64,000 nucleotides of DNA from Rhodococcus sp. 14-2483-1-2 (GTDB lineage Bacteria; Actinomycetota; Actinomycetes; Mycobacteriales; Mycobacteriaceae). The stretch lies in the NCBI RefSeq assembly GCF_002259405.1, contig NZ_NPFW01000008.1, positions 1 through 64,000 of the forward strand, in the 5' to 3' direction. Positions 25,101 to 35,646 of the stretch are shown piece after piece (within the stretch, counting starts at the first letter, position 1; each line of letters opens with the position of its first letter). The notes under the pieces were generated by a model. The model was not told the origin of the DNA. It searched no databases and saw only the letters and a program-made list of their open reading frames with translations. A program made the position numbers and the translations under genes.

Positions 25101-26966
25101 TCACTCCACCTGCGCGAACTGCGTCCGATGCAGCTCCTCGTAGCGGCCACCCGCCGCGAGGAGCTCGTCGTGCGTGCCGCGTTCGGCGACTCGCCCGTCC
25201 TCGATCACCAGGATCACGTCCGCAGCCCTGATGGTCGACAGCCGATGCGCGATGACCACCGACGTCTTACCCTCCAGAGCCTCGGCCAACGCGGCCTGCA
25301 CAGCGGCCTCCGACGTCGAATCCAACGATGCCGTTGCCTCGTCGAGGATGACGACCCGTGGCTGCGCGATCAGCAGCCGTGCGATCGTCAGTCGCTGACG
25401 CTCACCACCGGAGAGTCGGTACCCGCGCTCGCCGACGACGGTGTCCAGGCCGTCGGGCAGGGAGCGCACGAGGTCCGCGAGCCGCGCCCTCGAGAGCGCG
25501 TCCCACAGTTCGTCGTCGGTTGCATCGGGCCGCGGCAGCAGCAGATTCGACCGGATGCTCTCGTGGAACAGATGCCCGTCCTGGGTCACCATTCCCACTG
25601 TGCCGCGGACGGATTCGGCCGTCAGGTCCCGCACGTCGACGCCTCCGAGCCGGACCGCACCGCCATCGACGTCGTACAGCCGTGCGATCAACTGCGCGAT
25701 CGTGGACTTGCCCGCGCCGGACGTACCGACCAACGCGACCATCTGGCCGGGTTCGGCGCGGAACGACACCCCGTGCAGAACCTCCTCTCCCCCGCGCGAA
25801 TCCAGGGTTGCGACCTCCTCGAGCGACGCGAGCGACACTTTGTCCGCGGACGGGTACGCGAACCTGACGTCGTCGAGTTCGACGGCCACCGGACCGGGCG
25901 GCAGAGCTTTCGCGTCGGGCTTGTCGGTGATCAACGGAACGAGATCGAGAACCTCGAAGACCCGCTCGAAGCTCACCAACGCGCTCATGACCTCCACCCG
26001 GGCACTGGCAAGCGCGGTCAAGGGCGAGTACAGCCGAGCCAACAGAAGTGACAGTGCCACAACCGAACCCGGGTCCAGGCTCCCGCTGAGGGCGTAGAAG
26101 CCGCCCAATCCGTACACCACGGCGAGAGCCAGTGCCGAGACGAGCGTCAGCGCCGTCACGAACACCGTTTGCACCATGGCACTGCGCACGCCGATGTCGC
26201 GCACCCTGGCCGCCCGCACCGCGAACTCGACCGATTCCTGGTCGGGATGACCGAACAGTTTCACCAGTGTTGCTCCCGGAGCCGAGAACCGCTCGGTCAT
26301 CTGCGTACTCATCGCCGAATTGTGCGCTGCCGCTTCGCGTTGCAGCCGCGCGAGGCGTCGACCCATCCGACGCGCGGGAAGCACGAACACCGGCAGCAGA
26401 ACCAATGCAAGAAGGGTGATCTGCCAGGAGATTCCGATCATCACCACCAACGTCAGCACCAGGGTCACGAGATTGCTGACGACACCGGACAGCGTGGTGC
26501 TGAATGCGCGCTGCGCCCCGATCACGTCGTTGTTGAGTCGGCTCACCAACGCACCGGTGCGGGTTCGTGTGAAGAATGCGATCGGCATCCGCTGCACGTG
26601 GTCGAACACTGCCGTCCGCAGATCCAGAATCAAGCTTTCGCCGATATTCGCCGAGAGCCATCGATTGATCAGACCGACCACTGCGTCCACCACAGCGATC
26701 GCCGCGATCGCCAGGGCCAGCAGCACCACCACACGAAGCTCTCGCCCGTCGACGATGGCATTGACCACCCGGCCCGCCAGCACCGGCGTCGCCACCGCAA
26801 GGACGGCCAGGGCCACGCTGAGCACCAGGAATCCACCGAGGGCGCGGCGATGCGGTGCCGCGAACGTCAGAATCCTGCGAGCCGTCTCCTTGGAGAACGA
26901 CGACTGGGTGTCGGGCCTGTTCATCGTGCGATACATCTGGTTCCAGGCGGTCATCTCCATACTCAT
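25101..26966 (-). CDS. ABC exporter, fused permease and ATPase (MsbA/MDR type)
   Basis: 621 aa from Met at 26966 (MSMEMTAWNQ...), with GGTGGG before it; Mets two codons downstream and eight upstream are alternatives. Six-helix transmembrane domain ~45-335, then an ATPase with Walker A GTSGAGKST, signature LSGGERQR, Walker B VVILDEA and the H-loop in VVIAHRLST. Works as a homodimeric half-transporter exporting a lipid, peptide or drug; substrate unknown. Its end carries a piece of the dispersed repeat. Not obviously linked to the iron gene next to it, which is convergent. Confidence 0.88.
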   Translation of the reverse strand: MSMEMTAWNQMYRTMNRPDTQSSFSKETARRILTFAAPHRRALGGFLVLSVALAVLAVATPVLAGRVVNAIVDGRELRVVVLLALAIAAIAVVDAVVGLINRWLSANIGESLILDLRTAVFDHVQRMPIAFFTRTRTGALVSRLNNDVIGAQRAFSTTLSGVVSNLVTLVLTLVVMIGISWQITLLALVLLPVFVLPARRMGRRLARLQREAAAHNSAMSTQMTERFSAPGATLVKLFGHPDQESVEFAVRAARVRDIGVRSAMVQTVFVTALTLVSALALAVVYGLGGFYALSGSLDPGSVVALSLLLARLYSPLTALASARVEVMSALVSFERVFEVLDLVPLITDKPDAKALPPGPVAVELDDVRFAYPSADKVSLASLEEVATLDSRGGEEVLHGVSFRAEPGQMVALVGTSGAGKSTIAQLIARLYDVDGGAVRLGGVDVRDLTAESVRGTVGMVTQDGHLFHESIRSNLLLPRPDATDDELWDALSRARLADLVRSLPDGLDTVVGERGYRLSGGERQRLTIARLLIAQPRVVILDEATASLDSTSEAAVQAALAEALEGKTSVVIAHRLSTIRAADVILVIEDGRVAERGTHDELLAAGGRYEELHRTQFAQVE

Positions 26967-27023
26967 CCCACCAACGTAGAACCTCGACATAGCTCGAGGT
27001 CAAGCGCGGCACCCGAGACCGAC

Positions 27024-27059
27024 GGGAGGGGCAGGCGACCGATGCCGCCTGCCCCTCCC
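27024..27059 (-). terminator. Terminator after lon
   Basis: Stem of 14 perfect pairs (GGGAGGGGCAGGCG, 27024-27037, with 27046-27059) and an 8-nt loop, just past the lon stop. Confidence 0.75.
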
Positions 27060-27077
27060 TGGGCGCTCACCGCGGTA

Positions 27078-29405
<2,328 letters not shown>

Positions 29406-29420
29406 TTCTCCTCCAAAGGA

Positions 29421-29439
29421 TTGAGCTATAGGGGCTCAA
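29421..29439 (-). promoter_or_regulatory. HAIR-like operator (HspR) upstream of lon
   Basis: TTGAGC-N7-GCTCAA is a perfect dyad with the arm length and 7-nt spacing of the HspR-associated inverted repeat (CTTGAGT-N7-ACTCAAG). The spacer contains TATAG, a possible -10, so bound HspR would block the promoter. Confidence 0.78.
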
Positions 29440-29470
29440 CTTCGAAAGCAGTAGTGATGTTCCCACCGAT

Positions 29471-29502
29471 GGCCGGTGTTCTCCGTGGGCAGAACACCGG
29501 CC
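29471..29502 (-). terminator. Terminator after the DJ-1/PfpI gene
   Basis: GGCCGGTGTTCT (29471-29482) pairs perfectly with AGAACACCGGCC (29491-29502), 8-nt loop; separates this gene from lon. Confidence 0.78.
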
Positions 29503-29513
29503 GCGGACGGCGA

Positions 29514-30215
29514 CTACTTCAGCGCGCTGACCAGCTTCTCCGCGAGAGGACGCGTCGATGCCGGGTTCTGGCCGGTGTACAGGTTTCGGTCGACGACGAC
29601 GTTCGGTGCCCACGCGTCGGTGGAATCGAACTTCGCGCCGTTCTCGCGCAACCGGGATTCGAGCAACCACGGGGCCTTCTCGGCGAGACCGGCCTGGGTC
29701 TCCTCCTCGTCGGTGAATCCGGTGAGCTCGTACCCGTCGAACGCCCAGGTTCCGTCGCTGCGGACCGCCGGCAGCAAGGCGGCAGGCGCGTGGCATACCG
29801 CCGAGACGACCTTGTTCGAGTCGAGGAAGTCGACCACCAGTGCCCCGAAGCTCTCGGAGACCGCGAGGTCTTCCATCGGTCCGTGACCGCCGGGAACGAA
29901 GACGACATCGAAGTCGGACGCCTTCTGGTCCTCCAACTTTGCGGGTGAGGACAGGATCGACTCGATCGAGGCGAGGTAGCTCTTCTGATCCGCCACCTTC
30001 TCCTCGTCGCCGCCGTTGGCATCGACGGCCAGGCTGCCCTCGTCGACGACCGGAGCCTTACCGCCCGGCGTCGCGACGGTGATGTCCCAGCCTGCGTCGA
30101 CGAACGTGCGATGGGACTCGACGAGCTCCTCGGCCCAGTACCCGGTGGGGTGCTTCGTTCCGTCGTTCAGGGTCCAGTGGTCGGCAGCGGTTACCGCAAA
30201 CAGCAATGTAGTCAT
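29514..30215 (-). CDS. DJ-1/PfpI-family protein (Hsp31-like type 1 glutamine amidotransferase fold)
   Basis: 233 aa. Nucleophile elbow SAVCHAPAAL with Cys141, the conserved acidic residue at Glu29/Glu30, and the loop VPGGHGPMEDL typical of the Hsp31/DJ-1 branch. Relatives act as glutathione-independent glyoxalase (methylglyoxal detoxification) or holding chaperones; the exact role is not determined. Lies beside lon with an intervening terminator, so co-regulation is not implied although both fit a stress theme. Confidence 0.85.
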   Translation of the reverse strand: MTTLLFAVTAADHWTLNDGTKHPTGYWAEELVESHRTFVDAGWDITVATPGGKAPVVDEGSLAVDANGGDEEKVADQKSYLASIESILSSPAKLEDQKASDFDVVFVPGGHGPMEDLAVSESFGALVVDFLDSNKVVSAVCHAPAALLPAVRSDGTWAFDGYELTGFTDEEETQAGLAEKAPWLLESRLRENGAKFDSTDAWAPNVVVDRNLYTGQNPASTRPLAEKLVSALK

Positions 30216-30260
30216 GCCCGGGGGATGCCACGGTGACCCACGATCGAAACACCCGGTCGA

Positions 30261-31043
30261 TCACTGCTCGTCCATCGAACCGATCACCACGACGGCATCG
30301 AGCGCCTCGGATTCGGCGATACGACCGGCGAAGCCGGCGTCGATCACGGCACGCAGCGTCGAATGCGCCAGTGCTGCACTGGTTTCGATGAGCAGATGGC
30401 CACCCGGAGCCAGCCATTGCGGAGCGCCGACGGCGACACGACGATGAATCTCGGCACCGTCCGTACCGCCGTCGAGTGCGATGTGCGGCTCGTGGATGCG
30501 CGCCTCTCGTGGCATCAACCCGATGTCGCCCGTCGGGACGTAGGGCGCGTTGACGACGATCGCATCGAATCTGCCGCGCATCTCCGCCGGCACGGCGTCG
30601 TACAGGTCACCGCGATGAACGTGACCCACCGGCACCGCGTCCCCTACGTCTGCGACATTGCGCGATGCACACTCCACCGCCACCGCGTCGACGTCGGCAG
30701 CGTGCAACTCGGTGACACCATCGACCGACAGGCCTATCGCCCCCGAACCGCAGCACAGGTCGAGCAACACCGAAGGATGCAGCGCCGCAGCACATTCGAC
30801 GAGAAACTCGGTTCGACGGCGAGGTACAAACACGCCCGGTGCGACGACGATGCGTCGACCACAGAACGCGACCCAGCCGACGACATGCTCGAGCGGTTCA
30901 CCGGCGACGCGACGCGCGAGCATCGCGGTCAGCTCTGCCGGCGTCGACGCGGACTCGACGAGGATGTCGGCTTCCTCTTCGGCGAACACGCACCCGGCAC
31001 CGCGCAGCGCGGACACCACCTGGCCGTACTCGAGTTCCGACAT
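30261..31043 (-). CDS. PrmC/HemK-like protein N5-glutamine methyltransferase
   Basis: 260-aa class I SAM-dependent methyltransferase. SAM motif LLDLCCGSGAIGLSV and the substrate motif NAPYVP in place of the canonical NPPY. An N-terminal helical region (~1-55) with GEPLEHVVGW is typical of PrmC-like enzymes, which methylate the GGQ glutamine of release factors. The NAPY variant and short size suggest a paralogue with a different or unknown target rather than the main PrmC. Confidence 0.8.
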   Translation of the reverse strand: MSELEYGQVVSALRGAGCVFAEEEADILVESASTPAELTAMLARRVAGEPLEHVVGWVAFCGRRIVVAPGVFVPRRRTEFLVECAAALHPSVLLDLCCGSGAIGLSVDGVTELHAADVDAVAVECASRNVADVGDAVPVGHVHRGDLYDAVPAEMRGRFDAIVVNAPYVPTGDIGLMPREARIHEPHIALDGGTDGAEIHRRVAVGAPQWLAPGGHLLIETSAALAHSTLRAVIDAGFAGRIAESEALDAVVVIGSMDEQ

Positions 31044-31138
31044 CGATCGTGCCTTCCGGAGTGCTGTTCGCCCGCCCGCTCACTCGCCCGCGGAAACACT
31101 GTAGCGCGGTATGTCGCACGACAGGACGGGGCAGTAGC

Positions 31139-31798
31139 TCAGCCCAGGTGCTCGCGTGCCACCGCGACCGCCGCGGCCCGGTCTCCCGCCGCGATGGCGT
31201 CGAACAGTGCTTCGTGCAGGTCCACATCGGGCTCGGTGCCACGTGGCCGTGCGAGTATCTCCGAGGTGTAGGCCAGCAGTTCGGCCCGCAGTCGTGGCAG
31301 GAAGGATTCGAAGAGATCCGAGAGCAGGGAATTGTGGGCGGCGGCCACCACTGCGACGTGGAAGTCGATGTCTGCGTTCACGAACGCCGCGTCGGGCTCG
31401 CTCGCGGCGGCGTGCCGCGCGTCGAGTGCGCGCCGCATCCGCTCGACGTCGTCATCCGTACGACGCTCGGCGGCCAAGCCGGCGGCGTCGATCTCGACGA
31501 TGCGACGCACCTCCTGCACCTGCGCCAGGCCGGCACGCTGTACCGATGCGGAGACGTCGATCGGAACCGAATCTGCGACGACGAACACCCCGGCACCTTG
31601 CCGCGATCTCACCAGCCCCCGGGTAGCGAGCACCCGCACGGCCTCGCGCACGGTGGATCGGCCGACCCCCAGCTCGTGCGCGAGGGACGTCTCACCCGGC
31701 AATTTCGCGCCGACCGGCCATTCGCCGGCACCGATGCGTCGACCCAGTTCGGTGACTGCGCGGTCTGCGGGACGGAGATGTTCGGTGGACACGGACAC
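31139..31798 (-). CDS. GntR-family regulator, FadR subfamily (FCD domain)
   Basis: 219 aa, GTG start. N-terminal winged helix (~10-75: LPGETSLAHELGVGRSTVREAVRVLATRGLVRSRQGAGVFV), C-terminal FCD ligand domain (~90-215) with the metal/ligand pattern NADIDFHVAVVAAAHN. FCD regulators respond to carboxylic acids. It is divergent from leuA across 58 bp to the leader peptide, and an inverted repeat covers the leuA promoter, so it may control leucine synthesis or itself. Confidence 0.83.
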   Translation of the reverse strand: MSVSTEHLRPADRAVTELGRRIGAGEWPVGAKLPGETSLAHELGVGRSTVREAVRVLATRGLVRSRQGAGVFVVADSVPIDVSASVQRAGLAQVQEVRRIVEIDAAGLAAERRTDDDVERMRRALDARHAAASEPDAAFVNADIDFHVAVVAAAHNSLLSDLFESFLPRLRAELLAYTSEILARPRGTEPDVDLHEALFDAIAAGDRAAAVAVAREHLG

Positions 31799-31817
31799 CA
31801 GTATCCCGCGTCACCAC

Positions 31818-31856
31818 TTGTCTGAGAAGTAACCTTTACATTACAGTCCTCAGACA
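31818..31856 (+). promoter_or_regulatory. leuA promoter flanked by inverted repeat
   Basis: -35 TTGTCT (31818-31823) and -10 TACAGT (31842-31847), 18-nt spacing, putting the transcript start at or near the leader ATG (31856). TGTCTGAG (31819-31826) and CTCAGACA (31849-31856) form a perfect 8-bp dyad around the promoter, a candidate operator. Confidence 0.65.
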
Positions 31857-31951
31857 TGTTCGGGTGCGTGCTCCTCCTTCCACGCCGCGACGGGGTCGAT
31901 CGCCGACCGGCACCCCGTCGCGGGGTACGACACTGCGCCGGTCGCCGATAG
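31856..31951 (+). CDS. leuL: leuA leader peptide (31 aa, Val-Leu-Leu-Leu run)
   Basis: Short reading frame from the ATG at 31856 to TAG at 31949-31951. Codons 5-8 read Val-Leu-Leu-Leu (GTG CTC CTC CTT), a Leu run very unlike the Arg-rich remainder. It starts at the predicted transcription start, so it would be read as a leaderless ORF. The last Leu codon is 6 nt before the 5' arm of the downstream stem, so a ribosome waiting for Leu-tRNA would cover that arm; a ribosome finishing would melt the second helix, which ends at the stop codon. This fits leucine-sensing attenuation of leuA. Confidence 0.7.
   Translation: MFGCVLLLPRRDGVDRRPAPRRGVRHCAGRR
31885..31949 (+). promoter_or_regulatory. leuA leader pseudoknot (LEU element-like)
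   Basis: CCGCGACGGGGT (31885-31896) pairs perfectly with ACCCCGTCGCGG (31912-31923). The 15-nt loop contains 12 nt (31899-31910) that pair at 11 of 12 positions with CCGGTCGCCGAT (31938-31949), making an H-type pseudoknot or alternative hairpin. A conserved pseudoknot upstream of actinobacterial leuA (LEU element) has been described by comparative genomics; this matches its position and architecture. Confidence 0.72.
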
Positions 31952-31984
31952 CAGAGACCCACACACCCGAGGACGACGATCACC

Positions 31985-33652
31985 GTGTTCAGCAACCGCC
32001 AACAACCCAGCCCGATGCCCTCGCACCGCTACCGCGACGTACACCGCCGTGTCACCGTCATCGATCAGGAAAGGCGCTGGCCCACAGCAACCTTCACCGC
32101 TGCCCCACTGTGGGTTCCGGTCGACCTCCGGGACGGCAACCAAGCGCTCGCCGAGCCCATGGATCCGCACCGCAAGCGCCGCATGTTCGACCTGCTCGTC
32201 AACATGGGCTACAAGGAGATCGAGGTGGGGTACCCGTCGGCGAGCCGCGCCGACTTCGACTTCGTTCGGTCTCTCGTCGGTACCGTGCCCGAGGACGTGA
32301 CGATCGTCGTGTTCACCGCAGCCCGAGCCGACCTAATCGAACAGACCTTCGCCTCGGTCGAAGGACTACCCGACGTGGTGGTGCACATGTACACCGCGAC
32401 GGCACCGACCTGGCGCGAGGTGGTGCTCGGACATTCCCGTGATGCACTGCGCCGGTTGATCTTCGAGTCCGGGGAGCGGATAGCACGCGCAGCCGGAGAC
32501 AGGAGCGGGGTTCGATTCGAGTTCTCGCCGGAAGTGTTCAACCTGACCGAACCCGACTACGTGCTCGAGATCTGCAACGGCATGTCGCGGATCTGGGATG
32601 CCAGTGCCGATCGCCCGGTTATCCACAATCTCCCTGCCACAGTGGAGATCTCGTCCCCGAACGTCTACGCCGACCAGATCGAGTACATGCATCGACACCT
32701 GGACCGCCGAGACTCGGTGATCCTGTCGGTGCACCCGCACAACGACCGCGGCACCGGAGTCGCGTGCGCAGAGTTGGCGGTGCTGGCCGGCGCGCAACGC
32801 GTCGAGGGGTGCCTGTTCGGCAACGGGGAGCGGACCGGGAACGTCGACCTGGTGACGCTGGCCCTCAACCTGCACGCCCAGGGTATCGACCCGATGATCG
32901 ACTTCTCCGACATCGACGAGATTCGCCGAACGGTGGAGTACTGCAACCGAATCGACGTGCACGAACGGCACCCGTACGCGGGCGACCTCGTCTACACCGC
33001 GTTCTCGGGAACGCATCAGGACGCGATCAAGAAGGGCATGGTTCACCACCGCATCGAGGCCGACCGCCTCGGCGTCGACCCCGACCTCGCGCCATGGGCG
33101 GTGCCGTACCTGCCGATAGATCCCGCCGACGTGGGACGCGACTACGACGCAGTCATCCGGGTGAACAGCCAATCCGGAAAGGGTGGGATCGCATATCTGC
33201 TGTCGGTGGACCACGGCCTGGAACTCCCCCGCAGGTTGCAGATCGACTTCGCCCGGGTGGTCCAGCACGACACCGACTCGACGGGGACCGAGATCAGCTC
33301 CAAGGAGATCTGGACCCTGTTCGAGGACAACTACATTCGCACCGGCCGTCGCACACTGGTGGCGTGGTCGATAGATGCGGACTCCACCCTGTCGGTCGCC
33401 CTCGCCGACGACGACGGCGAGCATCACCACAGCGCCGCCGGAACCGGGCCGGTCGACGCATTGGCGCAGATTCTCGGAGTCGAGGTGCTCGGTCTGTCTC
33501 AGCACTCCACCACTCACGGCTCGGACAGTGGAGCGGCAACGTATGTCGAGGTTCGTCGGGGCGGAAAGTCGGCGTGGGGAGTGGGGATCGACGGATCCGT
33601 CGTCGCCTCCTCGTTGAATGCACTGCTGTCGGCCGCGAACAATCTCGTTTGA
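31985..33652 (+). CDS. leuA: 2-isopropylmalate synthase
   Basis: Condenses acetyl-CoA with 2-oxoisovalerate, committing step of leucine biosynthesis; cytoplasmic. 555 aa, GTG start at 31985. DRE-TIM metallolyase barrel: LRDGNQAL near residue 49, metal-binding HPHNDRG and the substrate loop [10 protein letters not shown]-terminal ~430-555 is the LeuA regulatory domain for leucine feedback inhibition. A weak GAGGA is 12 nt upstream of the start; Met at codon 11 is less likely. Expression is probably controlled by the leader peptide and pseudoknot. Confidence 0.94.
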   Translation: MFSNRQQPSPMPSHRYRDVHRRVTVIDQERRWPTATFTAAPLWVPVDLRDGNQALAEPMDPHRKRRMFDLLVNMGYKEIEVGYPSASRADFDFVRSLVGTVPEDVTIVVFTAARADLIEQTFASVEGLPDVVVHMYTATAPTWREVVLGHSRDALRRLIFESGERIARAAGDRSGVRFEFSPEVFNLTEPDYVLEICNGMSRIWDASADRPVIHNLPATVEISSPNVYADQIEYMHRHLDRRDSVILSVHPHNDRGTGVACAELAVLAGAQRVEGCLFGNGERTGNVDLVTLALNLHAQGIDPMIDFSDIDEIRRTVEYCNRIDVHERHPYAGDLVYTAFSGTHQDAIKKGMVHHRIEADRLGVDPDLAPWAVPYLPIDPADVGRDYDAVIRVNSQSGKGGIAYLLSVDHGLELPRRLQIDFARVVQHDTDSTGTEISSKEIWTLFEDNYIRTGRRTLVAWSIDADSTLSVALADDDGEHHHSAAGTGPVDALAQILGVEVLGLSQHSTTHGSDSGAATYVEVRRGGKSAWGVGIDGSVVASSLNALLSAANNLV

Positions 33653-33684
33653 CGCTGCCCCGCGCCGAGGGACAGAGTGGACGC

Positions 33685-34491
33685 ATGCACGCGCCCGAGA
33701 ACTTACTGGCCGACTGCGGCAGTTGTTTCGGACTCTGTTGCGTCGCTCTGCCCTTCGCGAAGTCCTCGGACTTCGCCGTCGACAAGGCCGCCGGTGAGCC
33801 GTGCCGCAATCTTCGGCAGGACTCACGGTGCGGCATTCACCCGACGCTGAGGGAGAAGGGCTTTCCCGGGTGCACGGTGTACGACTGCTTCGGTGCGGGC
33901 CAGAAGGTGTCGCAGTCCACGTTCGCCGGACGGGACTGGCGGCAGCAGCCGTCGAACTCGTCGGAGATGTTCGCGGTGTTCCCGATCATGCGTGATCTGC
34001 ACGAGTTGCTCTGGTATCTGGCGGATGCGCGTGACCGGGATTCGACCGCGACACTGCACGATCGACTGTCCGGCGAGTACGCAGACTTGGATGCGCTGAC
34101 CGAGTCGGCACCCGACGTTCTGCGCTCGGTCGACGTCTCCGGTCTGCGTTCGCGGATCAACGAGTTGCTGCTCGCAGCAAGCGATCTGGTTCGTGCCGAA
34201 GTGAAGGGCGAGAAGAAGAACTACCGTGGCCGCGACATGATCGGCGCACAACTGGCCGACGCGGATCTGCGCGGCGCGAGCCTGCGCGGCACGTACCTCA
34301 TCGGGGCCACCCTGCGTGGTGCCGACCTGCGCCTGGCCGACCTGATCGGTGCAGACCTCCGGGGTGCCGACCTCCGAGGTACGGATCTACGCGGCAGCAT
34401 CTTCGCGACACAGTTCCAGATCGATGCGGCGAAGGGTGACGAGGCGACGCGACTCCCACAATCGGTGACGCGTCCGAGTCACTGGGCCTGA
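33685..34491 (+). CDS. Pentapeptide-repeat protein with N-terminal cysteine cluster
   Basis: 268 aa from the ATG at 33685. Residues 11-68 hold eight Cys (11, 14, 18, 19, 40, 49, 63, 68) in a YkgJ-like arrangement that may bind Zn or an Fe-S cluster. A helical middle (~95-185) follows, then about ten A(D/S)LRG-type pentapeptide units (~188-240) forming a right-handed quadrilateral beta-helix. Some pentapeptide proteins mimic DNA and protect gyrase; nothing here proves that. It follows leuA closely (32 bp), but no functional link is evident. Confidence 0.75.
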   Translation: MHAPENLLADCGSCFGLCCVALPFAKSSDFAVDKAAGEPCRNLRQDSRCGIHPTLREKGFPGCTVYDCFGAGQKVSQSTFAGRDWRQQPSNSSEMFAVFPIMRDLHELLWYLADARDRDSTATLHDRLSGEYADLDALTESAPDVLRSVDVSGLRSRINELLLAASDLVRAEVKGEKKNYRGRDMIGAQLADADLRGASLRGTYLIGATLRGADLRLADLIGADLRGADLRGTDLRGSIFATQFQIDAAKGDEATRLPQSVTRPSHWA

Positions 34492-34503
34492 GACTCGACC
34501 GGT

Positions 34504-34713
34504 TCAGCCGAGCGATCGACCGGTCTGCTCCAACGCGGCCTGGATGACCGTCAGCGATGCCTGGCCGACACCGTGCAACTTCTTCAGCTCGGCCGCGGGC
34601 ACCCCTGCGAGATCGTCCAAGCACGCGTACCCCGCCGCGCGGAATGCCCGAGACGCGGGAAGTCCGGTGCCCTTCGGAAAGTCCGCATGCCCATCGGCTT
34701 CTGCTCTGCTCAC
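34504..34713 (-). CDS. Small helix-hairpin-helix DNA-binding protein
   Basis: 69 aa, GTG start. The C-terminal half (RAFRAAGYACLDDLAGVPAAELKKLHGVGQASLTVIQAALEQTG) is an HhH fold like the C-terminal domain of RNA polymerase alpha or the HhH of DNA repair proteins. No Shine-Dalgarno; a -10-like TAGACT (34720-34725, minus strand) lies 6 nt before the start, so the mRNA is probably leaderless. Function unknown. Confidence 0.75.
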   Translation of the reverse strand: MSRAEADGHADFPKGTGLPASRAFRAAGYACLDDLAGVPAAELKKLHGVGQASLTVIQAALEQTGRSLG

Positions 34714-34748
34714 GGGCGAAGTCTAAAACAGACCGGTAGCCTGGCGGC
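34714..34748. promoter_or_regulatory. 35-bp bidirectional promoter, two leaderless transcripts
   Basis: The two GTG starts (34713 minus, 34749 plus) are separated by only 35 bp. TAGCCT (34737-34742, plus) and TAGACT (34720-34725, minus) each stand 6 nt from their start codon, 11 bp apart back to back. Each polymerase would cover the other's -10. Confidence 0.55.
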
Positions 34749-35636
34749 GTGCCCGAAACCAAGCAGAGACGCGTTGTCATCACCGGTGCGAACACCGGCA
34801 TCGGCTACTACACCGCCTTGGAGTTGGCGAAGCGAGGCGACCACGTGACGCTCGCCTGCCGCAACAAGGACAAGGCCGATGCCGCCGCGGCGAAGATTTC
34901 GGCGGAGGCACCCCGCGGAACGGTCGACACCGCCACCCTGAACCTCGCCGACCTGGCCTCGGTGCGTGCGTACGCAGAGTCGGCACCGGAGTCGATCGAC
35001 GTGCTGATCAACAATGCGGGCGTCATGATGCCTGCATTGCGGAACGAGACAGCGGACGGGTTCGAGCTCCAGCTCGGCACCAATCACCTCGGCCACTTCG
35101 CCCTGACCGGCCTGCTGTTCCCCAAGCTCGCTGCGGACGCGAAGATCACCACCATCGCTTCCGTCGCGCACCGGCAGGGCCCCAAGCTCGATTTCGACAA
35201 TCTCCAGCTCGAGCGTGGGTACAACCCCCAGCGCGGGTACGCGAACTCCAAGCTTGCGAACATCCTGTTCGCGCTCGAACTCCAGCGCCGGATCGACAAG
35301 GCCGGACTGAAGATCACCAGCAATGCCGCGCACCCCGGAATCTCGGCCACCGAGCTGTACTCGAGCCCCGACGGTCTGGGCAGCAACAAGATCCTGGCCA
35401 CTCTCGCTCCGATCGGACTGAAGATCTTTTCGCAATCTGCCAGTGCCGGAGCACGTCCCACGCTCTACGCCGTCGACGTTGCGGGTGGCGGTACGTACAG
35501 CGGCCCCAAGTCGTTGTTCGAGACGCGCGGTAAGCCGGGCCCGGCGAGCATGACCAAGACCGCACAGGACCCCGCTCTGGCTGCGAAGCTGTGGGACGCC
35601 AGCGAGAGGTTGACCGGGGTCGGCTACCCGTTCTGA
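34749..35636 (+). CDS. SDR-family oxidoreductase (retinol dehydrogenase/protochlorophyllide reductase-like)
   Basis: 295 aa classical short-chain dehydrogenase. Cofactor loop TGANTGIG (12-19), NNAG, and catalytic YANSK; an Arg in CRNKDK after strand 2 favours NADP(H). The extended C-terminal part with the SNAAHPGISATELY segment is typical of the actinobacterial RDH-like group. Substrate unknown. Leaderless GTG start, sharing its promoter region with the HhH gene. Confidence 0.85.
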   Translation: MPETKQRRVVITGANTGIGYYTALELAKRGDHVTLACRNKDKADAAAAKISAEAPRGTVDTATLNLADLASVRAYAESAPESIDVLINNAGVMMPALRNETADGFELQLGTNHLGHFALTGLLFPKLAADAKITTIASVAHRQGPKLDFDNLQLERGYNPQRGYANSKLANILFALELQRRIDKAGLKITSNAAHPGISATELYSSPDGLGSNKILATLAPIGLKIFSQSASAGARPTLYAVDVAGGGTYSGPKSLFETRGKPGPASMTKTAQDPALAAKLWDASERLTGVGYPF

Positions 35637-35646
35637 CGAGGGACCG

